NCBI RefSeq assembly: GCF_003129465.1
Contig: NZ_QFFF01000001.1
Coordinates: 908,501-972,500, forward strand
Direction: 5' to 3'
Origin: Sphingosinicella humi
GTDB lineage: Bacteria; Pseudomonadota; Alphaproteobacteria; Sphingomonadales; Sphingomonadaceae
DNA: 64,000 bases
The translations under genes and the position numbers were made by a program. Shown here in pieces: positions 24,178-32,367 of the stretch (positions within the stretch are counted from its first letter, which is position 1; every line of letters starts with the position of its first letter). The notes beneath the pieces are model-generated. The model was not told the DNA's origin. It searched no databases and was given only the letters and a program-made list of their open reading frames with translations.

Positions 24178-25476
24178 ATGGACAATTTCCGGGCCGTCGA
24201 GGACAGCGCCGACATTGCCGGCGAGGAAGAGCCGGCGATGGAGGCACCCCCCGAGATCGGCGTCGACGAGCGCCGCATGCATGTCCGCGCCTATAATTAT
24301 TGGGTGTCGCTGCTGGCGGGGCGTCCCTATCCCTCCATCCGCGACGTCGAGCCCCACAATCTCGACGATTTCGGGCCGCACAGCGTGCTGCTCGACTTCA
24401 CCGGCGGCAGCGAGAATCCGGCCGTGCCGTTCATCGGCCGCGCGCTGCGCGAGGAATGCGACCTCACCGCACCGGTCCGCACCATCGCCGATGTGCCGCC
24501 CCGCTCGCTGCTGTCGCGGCTGACCGATCATTATCTCCAGATCATCGCCAATCGCGCGCCGATCGGCTTCGAGGCGGAATTCGTCGGGCAGCGCGGGGTC
24601 AACACCCTCTATCGCGGCATATTGATGCCGTTGTCGTCCGACGGCGATACGATCGATTACATCTATGGCGTCATCAACTGGAAGGAAGTGGCCGACCAGA
24701 ACACCGCTAACGGCATCGCCGAGCAGGCCTATCGCGCCGCGGCTTCGGGGCTGTCGGCCGATGCCAGCCCGATCTGGGCCGACGGCCCCAGCGCAGCGCC
24801 GCTGGAAGGCTTTGCCGACGGCCCGTCCACCGAGGTCGGAGACGAGATCGACGAGGACCAGCATGCCCTCGATCTTCCCCTCGGCCCCGACGCTGGCCTC
24901 GCCGACCGCCTCTGCGCGGCGCGGGAGACCGCCGAAGCGGTGAAAAACGCCGACGCCCGCAGCCGCTCCGCCCTCTATCGGGCGCTGGGCTACGCTTACG
25001 ACTTCGCGCTGGCCGCCGAAGCGGAGCCGGAAGACTATGCCGAGCTGCTGGCCGATGCCGGCCTCAAGGCCCAGGCGCGCGCCCCCATGACCCCGGTCGT
25101 GAAGCTCGTCTTCGGCGTCGCCTATGACAAGGCACGCCTCACCGAATATGCCGCCGCTTTGTCCCATGCTCGCCGCGAGGCCGTGGCGACAGGGGGCTTC
25201 ACGACCTTCATCGAAAGCTTTTCCGGCGGTCTCAAGGCCGTGGTCCAGGCCGAGCGCCAGGCGCGGCGGCCGGAATCCAAGCCCGACAAGTCGGCGGAGG
25301 CGCGCGAAACGCTGCGTAGGGCCCGCCCCGTCGCCTTCATTCCCGGCACCGAGGGGAGCGAGGAATTCGTTCTGCTGATCGCCCGGCGCGAGGCGGACGG
25401 CCGCCTCGCCGTCGTCGCCCCGGTCGAGGGCGACAAGAGCCTTGTCGAGCGCGCGATCCGCAAAAGCGCGGCGTGA
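24178..25476 (+). CDS. PAS_5-like domain protein of unknown function
   Basis: A 432-residue soluble protein. The first about 190 residues resemble the PAS_5-type sensor seen in alphaproteobacteria (RRMHVRAYNYWVSLLAGRPYPSIRDVEPHNL; VLLDFTGG; NTLYRGILMPLSSDG; IDYIYGVINWKE). The remainder is helical and of unknown type (ARSRSALYRALGYAYDFALAAEAEPEDYAELLADAGL). No kinase or effector domain is seen. ATG at 24178. It starts 150 bp after tRNA-Thr (opposite strand) and precedes the NAD-glutamate dehydrogenase by about 95 bp on the same strand, a common sphingomonad order. Family similarity to PAS is from memory and moderately sure. Confidence 0.65.
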   Translation: MDNFRAVEDSADIAGEEEPAMEAPPEIGVDERRMHVRAYNYWVSLLAGRPYPSIRDVEPHNLDDFGPHSVLLDFTGGSENPAVPFIGRALREECDLTAPVRTIADVPPRSLLSRLTDHYLQIIANRAPIGFEAEFVGQRGVNTLYRGILMPLSSDGDTIDYIYGVINWKEVADQNTANGIAEQAYRAAASGLSADASPIWADGPSAAPLEGFADGPSTEVGDEIDEDQHALDLPLGPDAGLADRLCAARETAEAVKNADARSRSALYRALGYAYDFALAAEAEPEDYAELLADAGLKAQARAPMTPVVKLVFGVAYDKARLTEYAAALSHARREAVATGGFTTFIESFSGGLKAVVQAERQARRPESKPDKSAEARETLRRARPVAFIPGTEGSEEFVLLIARREADGRLAVVAPVEGDKSLVERAIRKSAA

Positions 25477-25570
25477 CCGGAGGAGCCTTGCTCCCCGAAT
25501 CTTCCAGGCGCATATAGCCCGCGACTAAGCCGACGGCGATGTCCTGCCGTCCGCGTGGGAGCCGACAGTT

Positions 25571-28500
25571 ATGAACGCCGACAGCATGGTGGCGGAAAAG
25601 GCCGCTGACCTGCCCTATCTGAACGCCATCGCTCACGCGCTGCTCGACGGCGCGCTTCCCGACGAAACCGAAGGCTTCAGCGAGGAGGACGCCAGGCAGG
25701 CGGCGGCCTTCGTCGCGGCCTGCGCCCGTCAGCGCCCCCCCGGCATCGCGCTGGTTCGGCTGGAGTCGGTCGGCGGCCAGGTCGGCCAGCGCCGGATGCG
25801 GCTGTGCGTCGTCAACGACGACATGCCGTTTCTGGTCGATTCCATCGCCGGCGCGATCGCTTCCAAGGGGCTGATCGTCCACCGCCTGCTTCACCCCGTG
25901 GTCTGCGTCGAGCGCGACGCCAAGGGCTGCCTCGTCAGCGTCGCCCCGCTCTGCGACGAGGACGAGAAGCGCGAGTCGATCATGTATCTGGAGATCGACC
26001 GCACCGATGCGCGCGGCCGCCAGCGGCTGGTCGCCGAGCTGCACCGGGTGCTGGCCGACGTGCGGGCCGCGGTCGGCGACTGGACGGCGCTCCAGGCCAA
26101 GATGCGCGCCGATGCCGATGCCCTCGACGATCCGGAAGGCACGGCGCTCCTCCACTGGTTCGCCGACGGGGCGATGACGCTGCTCGGCTATCATATCGAG
26201 CGGCCCGGCGAGGAGCCGTCGGAGGCGCTCGGCCTCTTCCGCATCCCCGGCCAGCCCACCGACAGGGGCGGCTCCGAGGGCGCGATCAACTATTTCGCGC
26301 AAGGCGGCTCGGCGCCGCTGGTCGCCAAGGCGGAGCGGCTTTCGACGGTTCACCGCCGCGTTCCGCTCGACCTGGTCGTCGTGCCGGTGCGCGAAGGCGG
26401 CCAGGTGACGGGCATCGGCGTCCATGTCGGCCTCTGGACCAGCCAGGCGCTCGCCGCGCCGACGGACGACGTGCCCCTCCTCCGCCGGGTGCTCAAGGAG
26501 CTTGAGCAGGAGTTCGACTTCGATCCCAAGGGCCATAGCGGCAAGGCGCTCCGTCACGCCTTCTCGTCGCTGCCGCGCGATCTCCTCATCAACGTCGACA
26601 AGGCGTCGGTGAAGGAGCTGGTGATGACGGCGATGTCGCTGGCCGACCGGCCGCGGCCGACGCTGCTGCTCGTCCACAGCATCCTCAAGGGCCATCTGTT
26701 CGCCTTCGTCTGGCTCCCGCGCGAAGAGCTTTCGACCCGGAACCGCACCAAGATCGGGCGGATGATAGAAGAGGCGTCCAAGGGCCGCATCTACAGCTGG
26801 TCCGTGGAGCTGGGCGACGGCGATCTCGCGCTCGTCCGCTACACGCTCGACGTCGATGCCGCGACCCCGCTGCCCGACGTCGCGGCGCTCGACGAGCGGC
26901 TCGATGCCATGGTCCGCGGCTGGGAGCCGAGCGTCGAGGAAGCGCTTGGCACGCTCGTGGGTCCGGCCCGGGCCACGCGGCTGGCGCTCAGCATTCTCGA
27001 CGACTTCCCCGAGCCTTATCGCACCCGCACCGGCGCGAACGAGGCGGCGCAGGACGTGCTGCGCGTGTGCGAACTGGACGGCGCCGCCGCGCGCGACGCC
27101 CGCCTCTACCGCAAGGAAGACGACGCACCGGGTCGGCTGCGGCTCAAGACCTACCGCCTTGCGGACGTGATCCCGCTTTCCGAAGCCGTGCCGGTGATGG
27201 AGAATTTCGGCTTTCGCGTTCTCGAGGAGCTGCCGACGCCGCTCGACGAGGGCAAGCTCGGCTACATCCACGATTTCGTCCTCGAGATGCCCACCGGGAT
27301 AGACGCCGAAGAGGTGATGAAGCGGGCCGGACCGATCGAGCGCGCCATCGCTGCCGTGCTGGAGAACAAGGCGGAGAATGACGCCTTCAACCAGCTTCTG
27401 GTCGGCGCCGGCCTCAAGGCTCGGGACGTGGTGCTGTTCCGCGCCTGGTTCCGCTATCTGCGCCAGACCGGGCTCACCTACAGCCTGTTGACCGTGGTCG
27501 AGGCGCTTCGCCGGGCGCCGACGGTCGCGCGCGGTCTCATCGCCCTTTTCGACGCTCAGCACGATCCGGCGCAGGACGGCGCCCGGAAAGCGCTCGCCGC
27601 CAAGGCCGACGAGACGATCACCGAAGGGCTCGCCGGCGTGGCGGGGATCGACGAGGACCGCATCCTGCGGCTGTTCCGGGGCGTCGTGAACGCGACGCTC
27701 AGGACCAACGCCTATGCCGAGTCTGGCCGCGAGGCGCTCGCCTTCAAGCTCGACAGCGCGCAGGTGCCGGGCTTGCCGGCGCCGCTGCCGTGGCGGGAGA
27801 TCTGGGTCTATTCGCCTCGCATCGAGGGCATTCACCTGCGCGGCGGCGCGGTCGCGCGCGGCGGCCTGCGCTGGTCCGACCGGCGCGACGACTTCCGCAC
27901 CGAGATATTGGGCCTCTTGAAGGCGCAGGTGGTGAAGAACGCGGTCATCGTCCCGACCGGCGCCAAGGGCGGCTTCTACGCCAAGCAGCTGCCGCCGCCC
28001 GGAGATCGCGAGACCTGGCTCAAGGAAGGCACGGAGAGCTACCGCATCTTCATCCGCGCGTTGCTGTCGGTGACCGACAACATCATCGAGGGCGAGATCG
28101 TCCATCCGACCAACGTCACGATCCGCGACGATGATGACCCCTATTTCGTCGTCGCCGCCGACAAGGGCACCGCGGCTTTCTCGGACGTCGCCAACGAAAT
28201 CGCCCTCCAGCGCAATTTCTGGCTGGGCGACGCCTTCGCCTCCGGCGGCAGCCAGGGCTACGACCATAAGGAAATGGGCATCACCGCCCGCGGCGGCTGG
28301 GTCTCGGTCCAGCGCCACTTCCGCGAAATGGGCGTCGACGTGCAGTCGGAGCCGGTGCGCGTCGTCGGCTGCGGCGACATGTCGGGGGACGTGTTCGGCA
28401 ACGGCATGCTGCTGTCGAAGGCGATCAAGCTGGTCGCCGCCTACGACCACCGCCACATCTTCATCGACCCCGAACCCGATCCGGCGAAGAGCTGGGAGGA

Positions 28501-30232
28501 GCGCAACCGCCTGTTCCACCTGCCGCGCTCCAGCTGGGACGATTATGACAAGAGCCTGATCTCCAAGGGCGGCGGCGTCTTCCCGCGCTCGCAAAAGTCG
28601 ATCCCGCTCACCGCGGAAATCCGTGAGGCGCTGGGCATCGAAGCGGAAACCATCGACCCGGCGGGGCTCATCAAGGCCATATTGAAGGCGCCCATCGACC
28701 TCATCTGGTTCGGCGGCATCGGCACCTATATCAAGGCCAGGAGCGAGACCAACGCGGAGGTCGGCGATCCCAGCAACGACGCGCTCCGGGTCAACGGCGC
28801 CGACATTCGCGCCAAGGTGGTCGGCGAGGGCGCGAACCTCGGCGTCACCCAGGCCGGCCGCATCGAATTCGCGCTCGCCGGCGGACGCATCAACACCGAC
28901 TTCATCGACAATTCGGCCGGCGTCGACTCCTCCGACCAGGAAGTCAACATCAAGATCCCGCTGAACCGGGAGATGCAGGAGGGCCGCCTCACCTTCGAGG
29001 ACCGCAACAAGCTGCTCGCCGAAATGGAGGAGGATGTCGTCGAGATCGTCCTCGAGGATAACCGGCTCCAGACGCTCGCCATCTCCATCGCCGAACGGGG
29101 CGGCGCCAGCGCTATTCCGCCGCTCGTCCGGGCGATCGAAATCCTCGAGGAACAGGGCGTCCTCAACCGCGCCGTCGAGGGCCTCGGCAGCAATGAGGAG
29201 CTGATGCGGCGGGCGCAGGAGCAGCGCGGCCTCACCCGGCCCGAGCTCGCCGTGCTGTTGTCGACGTCCAAGATGGCGCTGCAGTCGGCGATCGAGAGCG
29301 GCAAGCTGACCGACGACGCGACCTTGACGCCGGAGCTCTGCAACGCCTTTCCGCGGCGAATGCAGGAGCTGCACGGCGACGCAATCAGGGCGCACCGCCT
29401 CCGCAAGGAGATCATCGCCACCAAGATCGCCAACCGCTTCGTCAACCGCCTCGGCATCACCGCGCCTTTCTCGCTGACCGAGGAGGAAGGGGCCTCCTTC
29501 GGCCAGGCGGCGGCCGGCTTCGTTGCGACCGAACGGCTGTTCGGCATGCAGGCGCTATGGCACGACCTCGATACGATTGACGCGCCCGAGGACGTCCGCC
29601 TCGAGCTGTTCGACCAGGCTTCCAAGGGCCTTCAGCTCCACATTGCCGACCTGCTGCGCGTGACGCCGCCGACGATGATGCTGAAGGAGATGGTCGAGTC
29701 GATGGGCCCGGGGCTGGAGAAGCTCAATGCCCATGTCGACGACCTGCTGCGGGACGAGGCGCGGAGCCAGGCCTCGACCCAGCGCGCTCGCTTGATCGAG
29801 CTAGGCGCGCCCGAGGCCATCGTCCACCAGGTCGTCCGGCTGTTCGAGCTGAACGGCGGCATCGGCCTCGCCGCGCTCGCCAGGCGGCTCGGCAGCGATG
29901 AGATCCAGCTCACCAATGCCTATACGAAGCTTGGCGAGGCCCTGGGGCTCGACTGGGCGCAGAGCCAGGCCAATCGCTTCGAGGCGACCGACCAGTGGGA
30001 GCGCCTGCTCACCGCCGGCCTCGCGCGCGACTTCGAGCAGCTGAGGCTCGAATTCCTCGAGAAGCGGCACGACGGCGATCCCAAGGCGGCGGTGGACAAA
30101 TGGGTGGAGGCGCAGGACGCCCGCATCGCCCAGTTCCGCCGTGTCGTCGACCGGGCGCGGACGGCTCCCGTCACTACGGCGCCGATGCTGGCCCAGATCG
30201 CCACGCAGGCGCGGGTTTTGCTGGGCAGATAA
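25571..30232 (+). CDS. gdhB: NAD-specific glutamate dehydrogenase, large 180-kDa class
   Basis: A 1553-residue protein of the long (about 180 kDa) bacterial NAD-GDH class: long N-terminal regulatory part with ACT-like segments, then a central catalytic domain. The catalytic region shows RGGLRWSDRRDDFRTEILGL, VPTGAKGGFYAKQL with the catalytic lysine at about residue 799, and GGSQGYDHKEMGITARG. The NAD-binding part (VVGCGDMSGDVFGNGML) follows, and a C-terminal helical domain ends in LARDFEQLRLEFLEKRHDG. It deaminates glutamate to 2-oxoglutarate, mainly catabolically. The length, motif order and start ATG at 25571 fit the family. It is followed by a repeat/terminator zone. Confidence 0.93.
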   Translation: MNADSMVAEKAADLPYLNAIAHALLDGALPDETEGFSEEDARQAAAFVAACARQRPPGIALVRLESVGGQVGQRRMRLCVVNDDMPFLVDSIAGAIASKGLIVHRLLHPVVCVERDAKGCLVSVAPLCDEDEKRESIMYLEIDRTDARGRQRLVAELHRVLADVRAAVGDWTALQAKMRADADALDDPEGTALLHWFADGAMTLLGYHIERPGEEPSEALGLFRIPGQPTDRGGSEGAINYFAQGGSAPLVAKAERLSTVHRRVPLDLVVVPVREGGQVTGIGVHVGLWTSQALAAPTDDVPLLRRVLKELEQEFDFDPKGHSGKALRHAFSSLPRDLLINVDKASVKELVMTAMSLADRPRPTLLLVHSILKGHLFAFVWLPREELSTRNRTKIGRMIEEASKGRIYSWSVELGDGDLALVRYTLDVDAATPLPDVAALDERLDAMVRGWEPSVEEALGTLVGPARATRLALSILDDFPEPYRTRTGANEAAQDVLRVCELDGAAARDARLYRKEDDAPGRLRLKTYRLADVIPLSEAVPVMENFGFRVLEELPTPLDEGKLGYIHDFVLEMPTGIDAEEVMKRAGPIERAIAAVLENKAENDAFNQLLVGAGLKARDVVLFRAWFRYLRQTGLTYSLLTVVEALRRAPTVARGLIALFDAQHDPAQDGARKALAAKADETITEGLAGVAGIDEDRILRLFRGVVNATLRTNAYAESGREALAFKLDSAQVPGLPAPLPWREIWVYSPRIEGIHLRGGAVARGGLRWSDRRDDFRTEILGLLKAQVVKNAVIVPTGAKGGFYAKQLPPPGDRETWLKEGTESYRIFIRALLSVTDNIIEGEIVHPTNVTIRDDDDPYFVVAADKGTAAFSDVANEIALQRNFWLGDAFASGGSQGYDHKEMGITARGGWVSVQRHFREMGVDVQSEPVRVVGCGDMSGDVFGNGMLLSKAIKLVAAYDHRHIFIDPEPDPAKSWEERNRLFHLPRSSWDDYDKSLISKGGGVFPRSQKSIPLTAEIREALGIEAETIDPAGLIKAILKAPIDLIWFGGIGTYIKARSETNAEVGDPSNDALRVNGADIRAKVVGEGANLGVTQAGRIEFALAGGRINTDFIDNSAGVDSSDQEVNIKIPLNREMQEGRLTFEDRNKLLAEMEEDVVEIVLEDNRLQTLAISIAERGGASAIPPLVRAIEILEEQGVLNRAVEGLGSNEELMRRAQEQRGLTRPELAVLLSTSKMALQSAIESGKLTDDATLTPELCNAFPRRMQELHGDAIRAHRLRKEIIATKIANRFVNRLGITAPFSLTEEEGASFGQAAAGFVATERLFGMQALWHDLDTIDAPEDVRLELFDQASKGLQLHIADLLRVTPPTMMLKEMVESMGPGLEKLNAHVDDLLRDEARSQASTQRARLIELGAPEAIVHQVVRLFELNGGIGLAALARRLGSDEIQLTNAYTKLGEALGLDWAQSQANRFEATDQWERLLTAGLARDFEQLRLEFLEKRHDGDPKAAVDKWVEAQDARIAQFRRVVDRARTAPVTTAPMLAQIATQARVLLGR

Positions 30233-30405
30233 CCCTCTCCCTTGGAGGGGAGAGGATACGGAGCCTTGGCGACGAAGGAGCCTAGGCGAAGTTGGTGAGG
30301 GTGACACCGGTCGAGATTATTCTCCGCCTCTGTCACCCTCACCCAGCTGCGACTAGGCAGCAAGCTGCCAAGTCTTCGCAACCCTCTCCCCTCAAGGGAG
30401 AGGGG
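30233..30405. repeat. Composite palindromic repeat after glutamate dehydrogenase
   Basis: Three nested inverted repeats. Hairpin 1 (30233-30256) pairs CCCTCTCCC with GGGAGAGG-type sequence; hairpin 2 (30381-30404) does likewise around CTCAAG. Between them a perfect 13-bp inverted repeat, GGTGAGGGTGACA at 30294-30306 and its complement at 30331-30343. The outer hairpin arms are copies of the same short GC-rich palindrome, so the whole is a near-mirror element of about 170 bp between two convergent genes. It probably terminates both, and it looks like a mobile intergenic palindrome. Confidence 0.65.
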
Positions 30406-30410
30406 CTCCT

Positions 30411-30647
30411 TCAGCCATCTCGCTCTCGCGCGAACAGCCACACCCGGATCGCGCTCGCGAGGTTCGGCGGGGCGTCCGCCTGGATCCGCTCGGCATCGAT
30501 GAGGGCGACGAGGGCGTTGAGGGGCAGGCCCTCCGCCTCCGCCGCCTGCCGCAGCGCATCCCAGAAGATCGGCTCCAGGCTGATCGAGGTCGCGTGGCCT
30601 GCGATCATCATCGATCGCTTGACCGGGCCGGCATAGACCTCCGCCAT
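30411..30647 (-). CDS. Ribbon-helix-helix domain protein
   Basis: A 78-residue protein with an RHH_4-type pattern: RSMMIAGHATSISLEPIFWDALRQAAEAEG, then LPLNALVALIDAER and LASAIRVWLFARE. RHH proteins bind DNA as dimers with a beta-strand. ATG at 30647 shares its A with the stop of the upstream phaB gene (TGATG), so it is translationally coupled. An in-frame TTG one codon upstream is less likely. Its partner gene makes the PHB precursor, so it may regulate storage metabolism, which is inference. Confidence 0.75.
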   Translation of the reverse strand: MAEVYAGPVKRSMMIAGHATSISLEPIFWDALRQAAEAEGLPLNALVALIDAERIQADAPPNLASAIRVWLFARERDG

Positions 30648-31369
30648 CAATACATGTGCTGGCCGCCGTTTATCGACAGCGTCGAGCCGGTGATGAAGCC
30701 CGCATCCTCGGCGCAGAGGAAAGCCACGCCGCGGGCGATCTCCTCGGCCTTGCCGAGCCGGCCGACGGGAATGCGGGCGACGATCTTGCCGAGCACGTCA
30801 TCGGGCACCGCCGCCACCATCTCGGTGTCGATATAGCCGGGGGCGATGGCGTTGACGGTGACGCCGGCGCGGGCGCCCTCCTGGGCCAGCGCCTTGGTGA
30901 AGCCGTGGATGCCCGACTTGGCGGCGGCATAATTGACCTGGCCGTACTGCCCCGCCTGGCCGTTGATCGAGCCGATGTTGACGATACGGCCATATTGGCG
31001 CTCGCTCATGCCCTGGAACACCGCCTTGGCCATGTTGAAGCAGCCGCCCAGATTTACGTCGATGACTTCGTCCCACATCTGCCGGGTCATCCGCTTCATG
31101 GTGCCGTCGCGGGTGATGCCGGCATTGTTGACGAGCACGTCGACGGGGCCAAGCTCGCTCTCGACCTGCCGGACCCCTGAAAGGCAGGCGTCGAAATCGG
31201 AGACGTCCCACTTATAGGCCCTGATGCCGGTGCGGTCGGTGAAGGCCTTCGCCTTCTCGTCATTGCCGGCATAGTTGGCGGCGACGTTCATTCCCGCATC
31301 CCTGAGCGCCAGGCTTATCGCCTCGCCGATCCCGCGCGTTCCCCCCGTGACGATAGCGACTCGTGCCAT
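30647..31369 (-). CDS. phaB: Acetoacetyl-CoA reductase
   Basis: A 240-residue short-chain dehydrogenase with TGGTRGIGEAISLAL (NADP(H) site), NNAGITRDGTMKRM and the catalytic serine 134, tyrosine 147 and lysine 151 (NIGSINGQAGQYGQVNYAAAKSG). The sequence GQYGQVNYAAAKSGIHGFTKAL and GSTLSINGGQHMY at the C-terminus are typical of PhaB/PhbB. It reduces acetoacetyl-CoA to (R)-3-hydroxybutyryl-CoA for polyhydroxyalkanoate synthesis. ATG at 31369; the gene is 32 nt after the ferrochelatase stop. No phaC or phaA is near. A FabG-like 3-oxoacyl-ACP reductase is the alternative, but the C-terminus favours PhaB. Confidence 0.88.
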   Translation of the reverse strand: MARVAIVTGGTRGIGEAISLALRDAGMNVAANYAGNDEKAKAFTDRTGIRAYKWDVSDFDACLSGVRQVESELGPVDVLVNNAGITRDGTMKRMTRQMWDEVIDVNLGGCFNMAKAVFQGMSERQYGRIVNIGSINGQAGQYGQVNYAAAKSGIHGFTKALAQEGARAGVTVNAIAPGYIDTEMVAAVPDDVLGKIVARIPVGRLGKAEEIARGVAFLCAEDAGFITGSTLSINGGQHMY

Positions 31370-31401
31370 ATGGTCCTCTCCCGTTTTTTTATCTCTCCGG
31401 C

Positions 31402-32367
31402 TTATTTAGCCTCCGTCCATCCGGCAAGTTCCCGCGCGATCAGGGTGCGCAGCATCGCCATCCCGGCCTCGCTGTCGTTGAGGCAGGGGAGATAGGCGAA
31501 ATCGGTGCCGCCGCTTTCGAGGAAGGTTTCGCGGCCGCGGATGTCGAGCTCTTCCAGCGTCTCGACGCAGTCGGCCGAAAAGCCCGGCGCGACGATGGCA
31601 ACGCGCTTCACACCCTTCGCGGGAAGAGCGGCGAGGGTGACGTCCGTCGCCGGCTCCAGCCATTGGGCGCGGCCGAAGCGGGACTGGAAGGTGACGACAA
31701 GCTCGCGCCCCAGCGCTTGGCTCAGCAAACGCGCCGTGGCGAGGCAATGGTCGTAATAGGGGTCTCCCAGCGTCCGCGTCCGTTCCGGCATGCCGTGGAA
31801 GCTGACGACGAGCGCCTGCGGCTCGAAGCCGAGCCGGGCGAGGCTCGCCTCCACGCTCTCCTTCAGGGCCCCGATATAGGCGGGGTCGTCATAATAAGGC
31901 GGCAGCGTCCGGATCGCCGGCTGCCAGCGCATCGTCGCCAGCTTGGCGAAAGCCTTGTCGTTGGCCGTTGCCGTCGTCGCGGCGCAATATTGCGGATAGA
32001 GCGGCGCCAGCAGAATGCGCTCGCACCCTTCTCGTTTCAGCGCCTCGATCCGATCGGCGATGGCGGGCCGGCCGTAGCGCATCGCATGATCGACCCGAAC
32101 GTCGGGAAGCGCCGCCTGCAGCGCCTTGGCCTGGCGTGCGGTGATGGCGGCAAGTGGCGAGCCCTCTTCGCTCCAGACCTGACGATAGGCTTCGGCCGAT
32201 TTCCTCGGCCGCGTCGGCAGGATCACGCCGCGCAGGATCGGCTGCCAGGCCCATTTGGGAATCTCGATGACGCGGGGATCGGACAGGAACTCCCCGAGAT
32301 AGGTGCGCACCGCCGCCGGCTCCGGCGCCTCAGGTGTGCCAAGGTTGATGAGAAGGACGCCGATCAT
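31402..32367 (-). CDS. hemH: Ferrochelatase
   Basis: A 321-residue protein of the ferrochelatase family: LLINLGTPEAPEPAAVRTYLGEFLSDPRVIEIP at the N-terminus, LLAPLYPQYCAATTATA, SFHGMPERTRTLGDPYYDHC with the metal-binding histidine at residue 191, and APGFSADCVETLEEL with FLESGG for the second catalytic residue. It inserts ferrous iron into protoporphyrin IX, the last step of haem synthesis. ATG at 32367 overlaps the stop of the molybdopterin oxidoreductase by 4 nt (ATGA). Size is typical of alphaproteobacterial HemH. Confidence 0.93.
   Translation of the reverse strand: MIGVLLINLGTPEAPEPAAVRTYLGEFLSDPRVIEIPKWAWQPILRGVILPTRPRKSAEAYRQVWSEEGSPLAAITARQAKALQAALPDVRVDHAMRYGRPAIADRIEALKREGCERILLAPLYPQYCAATTATANDKAFAKLATMRWQPAIRTLPPYYDDPAYIGALKESVEASLARLGFEPQALVVSFHGMPERTRTLGDPYYDHCLATARLLSQALGRELVVTFQSRFGRAQWLEPATDVTLAALPAKGVKRVAIVAPGFSADCVETLEELDIRGRETFLESGGTDFAYLPCLNDSEAGMAMLRTLIARELAGWTEAK

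Noticed and set aside
25337..29395. Leftward open frame of 1352 codons opposite the glutamate dehydrogenase gene
   Set aside because: GC-rich coding sequence often leaves a long open antisense frame. The translation has no motif, and the plus strand is a complete GDH.
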